Of a stretch of DNA of 36,163 nucleotides, positions 15,914-24,294 are shown one piece after another. The translations under genes were made by a program, and so were the position numbers. The DNA is from CAZLHO01 sp964559455. GTDB taxonomy: Bacteria > Krumholzibacteriota > Krumholzibacteriia > LZORAL124-64-63. Position 1 is the first letter of the stretch. Each line of letters starts with the position of its first letter. The notes under the pieces are model-generated. The model did not search any database. It was not told where the DNA came from and saw nothing but the letters and a program-made list of their open reading frames with translations. The stretch spans positions 1 to 36,163 of the forward strand of contig CAZLHO010000028.1 in assembly GCA_964559455.1 (NCBI GenBank), written 5' to 3'.

Positions 15914-16759
15914 ATGGTCGACGACAAGAGGATCGCCGTCGCCTGGATGCTCGTCTCCGCCGTGGGCTTCGCCCTGATGGGCGCGACGGTGAGGCTGTCC
16001 GGCGACCTGCCCCTCCCCGAAAAGGTCTTCTTCCGCAACCTCGTGACCCTGGCCATCACCGGGGCCATCGTTCTGCGCGCCCACGAATCGCCCTTCCGGG
16101 GCCAACCCGCCCTGGGCCTGCTCACCATGCGCTCGCTGGCGGGGCTCGCCGGCGTCTTCGGCTACTTCTACAGCATCCGTCACCTGCACCTGGCCGACGC
16201 GGCGATGCTGAACAAGACCTCGCCCTTCTTCGTGACCGTCTTCGCGACGCTGCTGCTGCGCGAGAAGCTCCGGCGCGGCACCCTGCCGATCCTGCTGGGA
16301 GCCTTCGCCGGCGCCATGCTGATCATCAAGCCGCGCCTGGACCTGAGCGTGCTGCCGGCCGTCGCCGGCGCCGCGTCGGGCCTCTTCGCCGGCCTGGCCT
16401 ACACCCTGGTGCGGGCGATGAAGGGCAGGGCCTCGCCCCACATGATCATCTTCCACTTCTCCCTGGTCTCGACCCTGGTCGCCGGCTGCATGCTGCCGGG
16501 CTGCTGGCGGACGCCGGATCCGGGACGGCTCCTGGCGCTGATCGGCACGGGCGTCTTCGCCGCCTGGGGGCAATTTGCACTGACCTGGGCCTATCATCGC
16601 GCCCCCGCGGCCGAGATCTCCATCTACAGCTACTGGCACATCCTCTTCTCGGCCCTGCTCGGGCTGGCGATCTGGGGCGAGCGTCCCGGGCTCCTTTCCG
16701 TCGCCGGCGGCCTGCTGATCGTCGGCGTGGCCTGGATCGACCACCGCCGCGGCTCCTGA
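15914..16759 (+). CDS. EamA-family drug/metabolite (DMT) transporter
   Basis: A 281-aa inner-membrane protein with about ten hydrophobic helices arranged as two EamA repeats. The first repeat opens AWMLVSAVGFALMGATVRL and has the FFRNLVTL helix-2 signature and LNKTSPFFVTVFATLLLREKL at its end. The second runs from about 145 and ends SALLGLAIWGERPGLLSVAGGLLIV. The length is normal for 10-TM DMT permeases. The cargo is not predictable; relatives move amino acids, nucleosides or other metabolites. The start is ATG 15914 because the protein begins with a short polar stretch before helix 1; no ribosome site precedes it, and a promoter ends 6 nt upstream, so the mRNA may be leaderless. Confidence 0.85.
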   Translation: MVDDKRIAVAWMLVSAVGFALMGATVRLSGDLPLPEKVFFRNLVTLAITGAIVLRAHESPFRGQPALGLLTMRSLAGLAGVFGYFYSIRHLHLADAAMLNKTSPFFVTVFATLLLREKLRRGTLPILLGAFAGAMLIIKPRLDLSVLPAVAGAASGLFAGLAYTLVRAMKGRASPHMIIFHFSLVSTLVAGCMLPGCWRTPDPGRLLALIGTGVFAAWGQFALTWAYHRAPAAEISIYSYWHILFSALLGLAIWGERPGLLSVAGGLLIVGVAWIDHRRGS

Positions 16760-16770
16760 TCCCGCCCCCG

Positions 16771-16800
16771 TGGCGGTTCCGGCATCCCAGTTGCTATCTT
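16771..16800 (+). promoter_or_regulatory. Possible promoter for the GHL15-like lipoprotein
   Basis: TGGCGG (16771-16776), an 18-nt spacer and TATCTT (16795-16800), 12 nt after the DMT gene stop. The -35 is weak. The leader to ATG 16852 would be about 45 nt. Confidence 0.35.
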
Positions 16801-16851
16801 GGACCCGTGACGCCGCCGCCCCTCACCGACGCCCGGATCGGATCCCCGACC

Positions 16852-18105
16852 ATGAGCAAGAGAACGACAGCGCTCCTTCTGACGGTGCTCCTGGCCGCCC
16901 TCTCCGCCGGCTGCAGCAGCTCCGGTCCCGAGGAGAGCCGGGATGCGGCCGCCCCCGTCTCGTCGCCGCGCATGGCGATCATCGACTACAGCAGCGACTT
17001 CCTGGCGCCCGACGCGGTCGCGGACTACGCTCTGGCCGACGTCATCATCGTCGAGACCGGCTATCTCTGGGACTCCGATCGGGCCGTGGAATTCGCCGCC
17101 CGGCTGCGCGAGCTGAACCCCGACGTCAAGCTGCTGGGCTACGTGCTGGCCAAGACCTGCTGGGTCGACTGGGGCCTGCATGTCGGCGAGACGCCCCTCC
17201 GCTACACGTCCGCCTTCTACGAGGCCACGCGTCAGTACTGGTGCGTCACCACCACCGGGGACACCCTGATGGACTGGCCCGGGCAGGTCGTCGTCGATAT
17301 CACGCAGCCGGCGTGCCGCACGGCCATGGTCTCGGTGCTCGAGGATTTCCAGTCGCGACACGCCATCCGCCTGGACGGCGTGATGTGGGACTACTTCCAC
17401 CCGACGCTCTGGATCGCCCCGAACGCCGCCTTGACCATGGACGGCGAACCCGACATGGACCGTGACGGCGTGCCGCACCTGGATGACCCCGACGAAATAG
17501 CCGCCTTCCAGCGCGCCCAGGAGGCCCTGGTCATCGAGACCACCGTCCGCCTGGGTGAAGACTTCATCCAGATATTCAACGGCGCCCGGCCCCATGTCGA
17601 ACAGGCCTTCGCGGTCCTCGGCGACGGCATGCTCTACGAGCTCTTCCCCACCCTGGGCTTCGGCGGCGGCGCCAACATGGATCACGCCCTGGATCCCGAG
17701 TGGCCGAACAACCTCTTCACGGTCGTCCAGTGGCCCCGCACCCGGAACGGCGGTCCCTGGGTGATCCTGTCGAACCGCCGCCAGATCCTCTTCACGGACG
17801 ACAAGGGCGAGGCGTACCCCTACAGCCTCGGCAACATCAACCGGGTCGCGGCGCTGCTGACCGGCGCCACCGTGGTCTATCACAGCGACGGGGGCACAAC
17901 CTACGGCTGGCCGGCCGTGGACGTCGATCTGGGCGCCCCCCTGGGCCCGGCCGTGCGGGACGGCCGCACCCTGACGCGCGCCTTCGACCGCGGCCGCGTG
18001 ACGGCGGTCATGGAGAGCGGCGCCTATCCCGTACCCTTCGACTTCACGATCGAGATGGACGGCGAGGTCGTCCAGTCGCTCGACATGCCGACGGCCTTTC
18101 CCTGA
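16852..18105 (+). CDS. Lipoprotein resembling hypothetical glycoside hydrolases (GHL15-type TIM barrel)
   Basis: A 417-aa predicted lipoprotein: signal peptide MSKRTTALLLTVLLAALSAG then C21 (lipobox LSAGC). From about residue 40 it shows alternating strands and helices of a TIM-barrel kind: MAIIDYSS, DVIIVETGYLWD, VKLLGYVLA, QVVVDITQP, IRLDGVMWDYF (D175, D180), IQIFNGARP, GMLYELFP (E263), WVILSNRR and VVYHSDGG. The DGVMWDYF strand end and a later acidic residue are placed as in hypothetical glycosyl hydrolase families such as GHL15. Catalysis is not proven. DMDRDGVPHLDD (201-212) is a Ca-loop-like insert. The ribosome site is weak; the start is fixed by the signal peptide. The kinase-like gene follows after 50 nt. 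Confidence 0.72.
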   Translation: MSKRTTALLLTVLLAALSAGCSSSGPEESRDAAAPVSSPRMAIIDYSSDFLAPDAVADYALADVIIVETGYLWDSDRAVEFAARLRELNPDVKLLGYVLAKTCWVDWGLHVGETPLRYTSAFYEATRQYWCVTTTGDTLMDWPGQVVVDITQPACRTAMVSVLEDFQSRHAIRLDGVMWDYFHPTLWIAPNAALTMDGEPDMDRDGVPHLDDPDEIAAFQRAQEALVIETTVRLGEDFIQIFNGARPHVEQAFAVLGDGMLYELFPTLGFGGGANMDHALDPEWPNNLFTVVQWPRTRNGGPWVILSNRRQILFTDDKGEAYPYSLGNINRVAALLTGATVVYHSDGGTTYGWPAVDVDLGAPLGPAVRDGRTLTRAFDRGRVTAVMESGAYPVPFDFTIEMDGEVVQSLDMPTAFP

Positions 18106-18155
18106 GCGCCGCCCGTCCCGATCTTCACGACGGGACCCCGACGAAGGGGGAAGCC

Positions 18156-18857
18156 ATGCCGGTCCACAGCATCGAGGAACTGATCCAGCGGCAGGTGCGG
18201 CAGTGGCATCTGCACCGCGAGCTCCAGCGGACGGCGGGTGAGGACGCGCCGCCGCGCCCGCGTCCCGTCATCACCATCTCCCGCGAGCTGGGCGCCGGCG
18301 CCCGGGGCCTGGCCCGGGACCTGGCCCGCCGCCTCGACCTCCAGATCCACGGCGTTTCGCTGATCGATCGCATCGCCCGCGACAAGGACATCGAGCGCCG
18401 CTTCGTCGATGCGCTCGACGAGCGCTCCACCTCGCAGATCGACCTCTGGGTGAAGGGCATCCTGAACCGGCGGCTCTTCACCCGCGACGCCTACCTCGCG
18501 GCCCTGGTCAGGGCCGTGCGGATGCTCGCGGTGGACGGCGGGGTGGTCATCATCGGCCGCGGGGCGAACATCATCCTGGACGGCGACTGCGACCTGAGGC
18601 TGCGCGTCGTCGCCTCGCCGGGGGCGCGCATCGAAAGGGTCATGAGCTACGAGGGCGTCGACCGGGACGAGGCGCAGCGGATGATCGAGGAGTCGGACGC
18701 GGCCAGGGCGGGATTCCTGTGCGAGCACTTCCGGGTCGAGGTCGATGATCCCCGCCGGTACGACCTGGTCTTGAACACGGATCGCCTGCGCCGGGAGCGG
18801 CTGGCGGAGATGGCCATGACGGCCCTGGAGGTCCGCGGGGCCTTCGCCTCTTCCTGA
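18156..18857 (+). CDS. Cytidylate kinase-like family protein
   Basis: A 233-aa cytoplasmic P-loop protein of the cytidylate-kinase-like family (Cmk-like, PF13189 type). The nucleotide site is VITISRELGAGARGLARDLARRL (38-60), a variant P-loop seen in this family in place of a canonical GxxGxGK(S/T). It continues with VIIGRGANIIL (131-141), LRLRVVASPGARIERVM, a DEAQRMIEESDAAR lid helix and YDLVLNTDRL. Residues 1-30 form an extra helical N terminus. The physiological substrate of this family is not established; it is not a substitute for housekeeping cmk without evidence. AAGGGGG five nt before ATG 18156 supports the start. It may be co-transcribed with the lipoprotein 50 nt upstream. Its stop lies 4 nt from the convergent FapA gene. 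Confidence 0.83.
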   Translation: MPVHSIEELIQRQVRQWHLHRELQRTAGEDAPPRPRPVITISRELGAGARGLARDLARRLDLQIHGVSLIDRIARDKDIERRFVDALDERSTSQIDLWVKGILNRRLFTRDAYLAALVRAVRMLAVDGGVVIIGRGANIILDGDCDLRLRVVASPGARIERVMSYEGVDRDEAQRMIEESDAARAGFLCEHFRVEVDDPRRYDLVLNTDRLRRERLAEMAMTALEVRGAFASS

Positions 18858-18861
18858 CGGC

Positions 18862-20337
18862 TCAGGCGGGCACGATCGAGATGCGGCCGTTGCGGACGGT
18901 CACGTTCTGGCGGCCCACCAGCCTCTTCATGACCTTCATCTGCGCCTCGGCGACCTGGAGCACGGTGTCGGGCATGATCATGCCGAGCACCTCGATGCGC
19001 AGGCGGGCGCCCTGTTCCGAGTGGAAGACCGCCTCCTCCAGATCGTGGGCCTCCTTGGCGATCTCGTGGTCGATGCCGGCCAGGATGTCGCGCAGCTCAC
19101 GCAGGGCGTCGCGCTGCGTTGGAGTCAGCTTGCGCACCTGGGACAACTGGCGGGCGCGGGCGAGCATCTTCTCGCGCCGCTGCTCCAGGCGACGGGCCCG
19201 GCGACGGGACTCCGCCCTCATCTCCTCCAGACGGAAATCGACGCCGCTGGCCAGCAGGGTCGATCCCGGGCCGTCGGCGCCGGCCTGGTAGACGACGACC
19301 CCGCCCAGAGCCGAGACGTCGCCGCCGACGATGCGGCCCTTCGGCACCTGGATCTGGCCCCGGCTGCGCACGCGGCAGTGGGTGATCTCGCGCTCGGCCG
19401 AGACGTCGCCGCCGGCGAAGATCGTCGCGTCCAGCATGTAGCGGGCCGACACGTTCCCGCCGACGCGGACCTCGAATCCGGACGCCCCGACCAGACCCCC
19501 GCGGACGGTGAGGTTGCCGCCGGCCTCGAGATGGCAGGCCTCGACCATGCCCTGGACCACGATCTCGCCGGCCGCCTTGACCGTCGAGCCGTTCTTGATG
19601 TCGCCCTGGATCACGACCGCCCCGCGGTGCGAGATGTCCCCCGAGCCCAGGCCCACATGCCCGCGGATGGTGTAGACGTCGTCGACGGCCAGCAGCCCCT
19701 CGGCGAAGCGCAGCCGCCCGTCGATGCCCGCGACCATGCGCGTCACCCCCTCGGCGACCTCCTCGGATTCGACGTTGGGCCCCTGCCGCAGGGGGGCCTT
19801 GTAGGGCTTGCGCACCCGGATCGGCTTGCCGAAGACATCCGTGCCCGGTTCGCCCTCGCGGGGGTGGCGGATGGTCGCCAGCTCCTGGCCGGCGTGCACC
19901 GAGGGGTCGCCGCGGCGGCGGCGGTAGTCCACCTGGTCGGTATGCTCGTCGACGACGAAGCCGGAATCGAAGAAGTCCCGGGCCCACTCGACCGCGCCGT
20001 CGACGGGGGGGCGGGGGTGGCGGCCCCGGATCAGGGGGACCCCGGAAAGGGGCAGGCCGGGGCTCCGGGCGGCGCGGATGCGGTCGGCCAGGTCGTGCCT
20101 GCTCGGCGGATTTTCGAACATCAGCTCGGCCAGCTTGGCCGCAACGGCCTCCACCAGGGGCTCGACGTCCTCTCCGGGATCGGGGGCGTCAAGAAGCACC
20201 TGCAGTCTGTCCGTGGTGACGCGCAGGTCGATACGGGGTCGGAGACCCTCCGCTCCGCCGTTGTCCCGGACCTCACCCTGCTCGTCGGCGGGCACCTCGG
20301 GAACGCCGGGGGCGGGAATTTCCTTCTCGTTGGCCAT
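18862..20337 (-). CDS. FapA/DUF342 family polymer-like beta-solenoid protein
   Basis: A 491-aa protein of the FapA (DUF342) family. Residues about 85-190 carry the N-terminal FapA part (HDLADRIRAA, GTDVFGKPIRV). Residues about 190-345 form a stack of short Gly/Val strands (GAVVIQGDIKNGSTVKA, GEIVVQGMVEACHLEAGGN, GRIVGGDVSALGG) typical of its right-handed beta-solenoid, similar in look to bactofilins. Residues about 360-430 are a charged coiled coil (EEMRAESRRRARRLEQRREK), and the C-terminal segment is another small beta domain. Members have been linked to envelope stress signalling and surface polymer placement; the role here is unknown. I chose ATG 20337 because GGAGG lies 8 nt upstream, in preference to ATG 20364. 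Confidence 0.85.
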   Translation of the reverse strand: MANEKEIPAPGVPEVPADEQGEVRDNGGAEGLRPRIDLRVTTDRLQVLLDAPDPGEDVEPLVEAVAAKLAELMFENPPSRHDLADRIRAARSPGLPLSGVPLIRGRHPRPPVDGAVEWARDFFDSGFVVDEHTDQVDYRRRRGDPSVHAGQELATIRHPREGEPGTDVFGKPIRVRKPYKAPLRQGPNVESEEVAEGVTRMVAGIDGRLRFAEGLLAVDDVYTIRGHVGLGSGDISHRGAVVIQGDIKNGSTVKAAGEIVVQGMVEACHLEAGGNLTVRGGLVGASGFEVRVGGNVSARYMLDATIFAGGDVSAEREITHCRVRSRGQIQVPKGRIVGGDVSALGGVVVYQAGADGPGSTLLASGVDFRLEEMRAESRRRARRLEQRREKMLARARQLSQVRKLTPTQRDALRELRDILAGIDHEIAKEAHDLEEAVFHSEQGARLRIEVLGMIMPDTVLQVAEAQMKVMKRLVGRQNVTVRNGRISIVPA

Positions 20338-20440
20338 GGGCGAGACCTCCACGATCGACAGCATACCCGCAGGGGGACGGAATCTCCACCATCATCCCGC
20401 CTCCGGGGGGAGTTTCGGGCTCGCGCCCCGAGGCGGTCCC

Positions 20441-20449
20441 TGCCATAAT
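20441..20449 (+). promoter_or_regulatory. Extended -10 promoter for the beta-propeller gene
   Basis: TGCCATAAT is an extended -10 (TGN then CATAAT, 20444-20449) without a clear -35. It would give a leader of about 125 nt before ATG 20580. It lies in the divergent gap with the FapA gene. Confidence 0.5.
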
Positions 20450-20579
20450 TCGGCACCGAATCGACAGCCGGGAAGAAACCCCCGCCCACCCGGGGCGTAG
20501 AGAGATGGTTGTGAGCCTGCCGGGCCCGAAGGGGCCGGAGGGCTCCAGTTTTGTGCGAGTCCCCAGGAAAGGAAATGGC

Positions 20580-21833
20580 ATGAACCCGCTTCACAAGCCC
20601 GTCCGCGCGTTGGGCTGCGCATTGCTGCTCTGCCTCGCGATCGCCTCCGTGGCCGCTGCCGGCGAGGAGGTCACCGTCGACGGCGTGCTCCACGTCAAGA
20701 ACCCGGCCACCCTGTCCTCCGGGGTCGAGACGATCGCCCTGCAGGAGCAGTGGCGCGCCGGCGGCGAGGACGACGACGAGGTCTTCTTCGGACTGATCAC
20801 CCAGGTGCGGGCCGACGAGGCCGGCAGCACCTACCTGCTGGACACGCAGCTCTCCGAGGTCAAGGTCTTCGGGCCCGACGGCGAGTTCGTGACGGCCCTG
20901 AGCCGCGAGGGCGACGGCCCCGGCGAGGTGCGAACGCCCACGGACCTGCTCTTCATGCCCGACGGCAACCTGGGCATCGTCCAGGCCTTCCCGGGCAAGA
21001 TCGTGAAGATCGACCGCGAGGGTAACCCGGCCGGCGACTTCGCGCCCCGCATGGGCGAGGCCACCGCCGGCGGCTTCCTGTCGATCATCGACGCCAAGTG
21101 CTGCGCCGGCCGCACCTACCTGGGCGGCAGCTACACGACCATGCGCGAGGGCGGCCAGGGCCGCGACACGCAGAATTTCGTGGGCCTCTTCGCCGACGAC
21201 GGCGCCAACGAGGTGATCTTCCACGAGTCGTCCTTCGGGATGGACTTCACGAACCTGAAGATCCGCGAGGTCGACCAGTATACCCCGTCGCGCCGGGCCT
21301 GGGCCGTCTTCCCCGACGGCCGCGTGGTGCTGGCCCCCGAGCGCAACAGCTACGTGCTGAACGTCTACAAACCCGACGGCAGCCTGGAGCGCGTGATCGA
21401 GCGCGAGTTCACGACCCGTCCGCGCAACGACCTCGAGAACGCGCGCGTCGACGCCATCTTCGAGGCCCAGACGCGCAACATCCCCATCGAGATCGACTTC
21501 ACCAAGGCCGAATCCGAGCAGGACGTCGCCTGGCTGAACGTCGATCCCGACGGCTTCCTCTGGGTCGCGCACAGCCGCAGCGGCACCGACCAGCCCGAGG
21601 GCGTCATGACGACCTACGACGTCTTCGACGGGAACGGCCACCTGGTGCGCCAGGTCGCGATGGCCTGCGAGGGCGACCCGGACCACGACGCCCTGATGAT
21701 GACCGGCAAGCGGCATGCCGTGCTCGTGCACGGCTTCGTCGACGCCCTGATGGCCCTGCAGGCCGGCGGCGCCCTCGAGATGGAGGAGGGCGGCGACCCC
21801 GAGCCGATGGCCGTCGTCAGCTACAGCTGGTGA
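20580..21833 (+). CDS. Exported 6-bladed beta-propeller protein
   Basis: A 417-aa protein with a signal peptide (hydrophobic LGCALLLCLAIASVAAA, residues 11-27). It then shows NHL-like blade repeats: TYLLDTQLSEVKVFGPDGEFV, GPGEVRTPTDLLFMPDGNLGIV, GKIVKIDREGNPAGDF, SYVLNVYKPDGSLERVIEREF and GFLWVAHSR. This matches the 6-bladed beta-propeller family (BF2222-like), common in secreted or periplasmic proteins of the FCB group. Such propellers bind ligands or partner proteins; no catalytic site is seen. ATG 20580 is chosen because AAAGGA lies 6 nt upstream; the in-frame ATG at 20505 would add a non-signal extension. A hairpin (21845-21868) and a fresh promoter separate it from the peptidase downstream. 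Confidence 0.8.
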   Translation: MNPLHKPVRALGCALLLCLAIASVAAAGEEVTVDGVLHVKNPATLSSGVETIALQEQWRAGGEDDDEVFFGLITQVRADEAGSTYLLDTQLSEVKVFGPDGEFVTALSREGDGPGEVRTPTDLLFMPDGNLGIVQAFPGKIVKIDREGNPAGDFAPRMGEATAGGFLSIIDAKCCAGRTYLGGSYTTMREGGQGRDTQNFVGLFADDGANEVIFHESSFGMDFTNLKIREVDQYTPSRRAWAVFPDGRVVLAPERNSYVLNVYKPDGSLERVIEREFTTRPRNDLENARVDAIFEAQTRNIPIEIDFTKAESEQDVAWLNVDPDGFLWVAHSRSGTDQPEGVMTTYDVFDGNGHLVRQVAMACEGDPDHDALMMTGKRHAVLVHGFVDALMALQAGGALEMEEGGDPEPMAVVSYSW

Positions 21834-21844
21834 TTTAGACGAGC

Positions 21845-21871
21845 GCGGGGCGCCGGCCGGCGCCCCGCCCC
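21845..21871 (+). terminator. Palindromic GC hairpin after the propeller gene
   Basis: A perfect 24-bp palindrome (21845-21856 against 21857-21868) begins 11 nt after the stop codon and is followed by CCCTTT. The T tail is short, so termination may be partial. The last T bases overlap the -35 of the next promoter. Confidence 0.6.
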
Positions 21872-21872
21872 T

Positions 21873-21901
21873 TTGACCCCGCCGCCCCGACGATCTAGTT
21901 T
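21873..21901 (+). promoter_or_regulatory. Sigma70-like promoter for the M3 peptidase
   Basis: TTGACC (21873-21878), a 17-nt spacer and TAGTTT (21896-21901). A start near 21908 gives a leader of about 55 nt to ATG 21962. Confidence 0.6.
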
Positions 21902-21961
21902 TGGATGGTCCGCCCCACCGGCGCCGCCGAGGACCGCCGATCCCCAACCCGGGAGATGTCC

Positions 21962-23896
21962 ATGAAGACCCTTATGAACCGTCCCCTGCCGCGCTTCGGC
22001 CTGCTGGTCGTGATGCTCGCCGTCGTCGGAGCGGCGTCGGCCGCGGCCGCCCTGCCGGACTACTCCCCCGACGCGAATCACGAGCGCGGGCAGATTCCCG
22101 ACGCCTACAAGTGGGAGCTGGACCAGCTCTTCCCCTCGGACGCCGCCTGGGAGGAGGCCATGACGGCCCTCGCCGCCGAGCTGCCGCGCCTGCAGGAATA
22201 CAAGGGCCGGCTCGGCGATCCCGTGCGGCTGCGCGAGTGCCTGGACCTCTACTTCGATCTGCACGACCGCATCAACCACGCCACGCTGTACCCCAGCCTG
22301 CAGACGGTCACGGCGCTGACCGACGACGGCGCCCAGGGCCGCTCGTCGCGGGCCCAGGCCCTGATGAACCAGCTCATGGGCGACGCCGGCTTCATCCGCA
22401 GCGAGGTGCTGGCCATCCCCGACGCCGACATGGAAGCCGCCTACGCCCGCGCCGACGGCCCCGCCCCCCACCGCGCCTACCTGGACAACCTGCGCCGCCG
22501 CCGCGCCCGCATCCTCTCGGACGACGCCGAGCGCGTGCTGAGCCTGGCCGGAGACAACCTGTGGGCCGAGATCGACCTCAACGAACTGATTTCGCCGATC
22601 GAGCGGGCCTTCCAGGGCATGCTCTCGGACATGGAATTCCCCATGGTCCACGACGACGACGGCAACGAGGTCCAGCTGAACTTCTCGAACTACCGCACCT
22701 TCCGCCGCAGCCAGAACCGCGACGTGCGCCGCGAGGCCACCGAGGGCATGATGGACATGCTGAAGCGCTACGAGCACGTCTTCGCCGCCACGCTCGCCGG
22801 CCAGTTCCACCTGGACGTCCTCTTCGCCCGCGCGCGCAACTACGACACGGCGCTCGAGGCCTACATGGACAAGGACGCCCTGGACACGGCGGTCTTCGAC
22901 AACCTCGTCGCCACGGTGAACGCCAACCTGGAGCCCCTGCACCGCTACATGACCCTGCGCAAGCGCGTGCTCGGCCTGGACGAGCTGCACGTCTACGACA
23001 CGGGCGTGCCGCTGACCGAGGGCGTGGAAGTGAAGATGACCTTCGCCGAGGCCCGCGATCTGCTGCCCCGCGCGCTGGCGCCCCTGGGCGAGGAATATGT
23101 GGCGCTGCTGGCGCACGGCCTCGACCCGGCCAACGGCTGGATCGACCTCTACCCGCACCGCGACAAGGAGAGCGGAGCCTTCTCGGCCAGCGTCTACGGG
23201 CGCCATCCCTACGCGAAGATGAACTACCAGGACACCCTGGACGACGTCTCGACCCTGGCCCACGAGTTCGGGCACGCCCTGCACAGCCACCTGGCAGCGA
23301 CCGCGCAGCCCTACTCCTCGTTCCGCTACGTGCCCTTCCTGGCCGAGATCGCCTCGACCTGCAACGAGGCCCTGCTGGCGGACTACCTGATCGAGCGCAC
23401 CACCGACCGCGACGAGCGGATCAACCTGCTGGTCGAGCGCCTGGACGGCATCCGCTCGACGATCTATCGCCAGACGCAGTTCGCCGAGTTCGAGAAGGTC
23501 GTGCACGGCTTCGTCGAGGAGGGGCGGCCGGTCACACCCGGCCTGCTGAACCGGACCTACGCCGACCTGCTGCAGAAGTACTACGGCCCCGACTTCGTCA
23601 TGGACGACTTCGCGGCCCTGGAGTGGGCCTACATCCCCCACTTCTACTACAAGTACTACGTCTACACCTACGCGACGGGCCTTTCGAGCGGCATGGCCCT
23701 GGCCGAGCTGATCCGGGACGGCGGCCCCGCCGCCGCCGAGGCCTACCTGGACATGCTGCGGGGAGGCTGCAGCCGGCCGCCGCTGGAGCTGCTCATGGGC
23801 GCCGGCGTCGACCTGACCGAGCCCGCCCCGATCGAGGCGGCCATGCGCGTCTTCTCCCGGACGCTCGCCGAGCTCGAGGCCCTGCTCGAGAGTTGA
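21962..23896 (+). CDS. Exported M3-family oligoendopeptidase (PepF-like)
   Basis: A 644-aa zinc peptidase. The M3 catalytic motif is HEFGHALH (H434, E435, H438), with E462 in FLAEIASTCNEA as third ligand. Upstream features WELDQLFPSDAAWEE and SNYRTFRRSQNRDVRREA match oligoendopeptidase F. Unlike typical cytoplasmic PepF it starts with a signal peptide (MKTLMNRPLPRFGLLVVMLA then a cleavage region ending about residue 30), so it probably trims peptides in the periplasm or outside. The natural substrates are short oligopeptides in characterised relatives. ATG 21962 is preferred because GGGAG stands 6 nt upstream; ATG 21956 overlaps the ribosome site. It has its own promoter and a hairpin follows the gene. 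Confidence 0.92.
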   Translation: MKTLMNRPLPRFGLLVVMLAVVGAASAAAALPDYSPDANHERGQIPDAYKWELDQLFPSDAAWEEAMTALAAELPRLQEYKGRLGDPVRLRECLDLYFDLHDRINHATLYPSLQTVTALTDDGAQGRSSRAQALMNQLMGDAGFIRSEVLAIPDADMEAAYARADGPAPHRAYLDNLRRRRARILSDDAERVLSLAGDNLWAEIDLNELISPIERAFQGMLSDMEFPMVHDDDGNEVQLNFSNYRTFRRSQNRDVRREATEGMMDMLKRYEHVFAATLAGQFHLDVLFARARNYDTALEAYMDKDALDTAVFDNLVATVNANLEPLHRYMTLRKRVLGLDELHVYDTGVPLTEGVEVKMTFAEARDLLPRALAPLGEEYVALLAHGLDPANGWIDLYPHRDKESGAFSASVYGRHPYAKMNYQDTLDDVSTLAHEFGHALHSHLAATAQPYSSFRYVPFLAEIASTCNEALLADYLIERTTDRDERINLLVERLDGIRSTIYRQTQFAEFEKVVHGFVEEGRPVTPGLLNRTYADLLQKYYGPDFVMDDFAALEWAYIPHFYYKYYVYTYATGLSSGMALAELIRDGGPAAAEAYLDMLRGGCSRPPLELLMGAGVDLTEPAPIEAAMRVFSRTLAELEALLES

Positions 23897-23920
23897 GCCG
23901 GCCCGCCGCAGCTCATCCCG

Positions 23921-23955
23921 CGCGCCCCGGCCCCCGGCCGGGGCGCGTGCGTTTC
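23921..23955 (+). terminator. Hairpin after the M3 peptidase
   Basis: A perfect 12-bp stem (23921-23932 with 23936-23947) has a 3-nt loop and is followed by TGCGTTTC. The T tail is weak. The hairpin lies 25 nt after the stop. Confidence 0.6.
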
Positions 23956-24152
23956 CCCGCCGGAGCTTCGAGGCCCGCTCTTGCAGATTGCATGGCCCAC
24001 AGGGGTTCGCCGTCCCCTTTGCGTCCTCACGAGGGCGCGGATCGACCCGCTGCGGACCCCGACAGGGGCAAATCGACGTCCGCCCCCGTCACCACGACGC
24101 CATAATCGTCGTTTTCATACGCGGTGATGAAATCCGGTGCATTTCCTGCTGG

Positions 24153-24180
24153 TTGACCCGCCGCCGGGAAGTTTTATGGT
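24153..24180 (+). promoter_or_regulatory. Promoter for the tag protein-subtilase operon
   Basis: TTGACC (24153-24158), a 16-nt spacer and TATGGT (24175-24180), set in an AT-rich patch. It would drive the two-gene unit starting at 24295. Confidence 0.5.
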
Positions 24181-24294
24181 CCCGGGGATGTTTTGTGATA
24201 TCCTTATGTACTGACGTCGCAGGAGCCGTCCGGCTTCGGCGGCGTCCGTCACGATGCGACCTCTTGGCATCAGCAGAACAGGATGGAATTGAAC

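Larger units (their letters stand above)
23897..24294 (+). other. 398-bp intergenic region with regulatory features
   Basis: I find no convincing gene here. The region begins with a terminator-like hairpin (23921-23947). The right half (about 24094-24215) is unusually AT-rich. It holds two small hairpins: ACGACG/CGTCGT (24094-24099 with 24107-24112, followed by TTTTC) and TTTCAT/ATGAAA (24113-24118 with 24127-24132). It also holds a promoter (24153-24180) and a further TATGTA (24205-24210). The leader to the tag-protein gene would be about 105 nt and contains GC-rich imperfect repeats at 24210-24260. I recognise no riboswitch consensus. Confidence 0.6.

Noticed and set aside
15007..16128. A long in-frame 5' extension of the HD-domain protein
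   Set aside because: It overlaps the YgjP gene in another frame; ATG 15006 with a good ribosome site explains the gene.
15106..16851. A long in-frame 5' extension of the GHL15-like lipoprotein
   Set aside because: It runs through the DMT and YgjP genes in other frames and would bury a clear lipoprotein signal peptide at 16852.
24094..24260. Riboswitch in the leader of the tag protein-subtilase operon
   Set aside because: Only short stems are seen, and none matches a riboswitch consensus I know.
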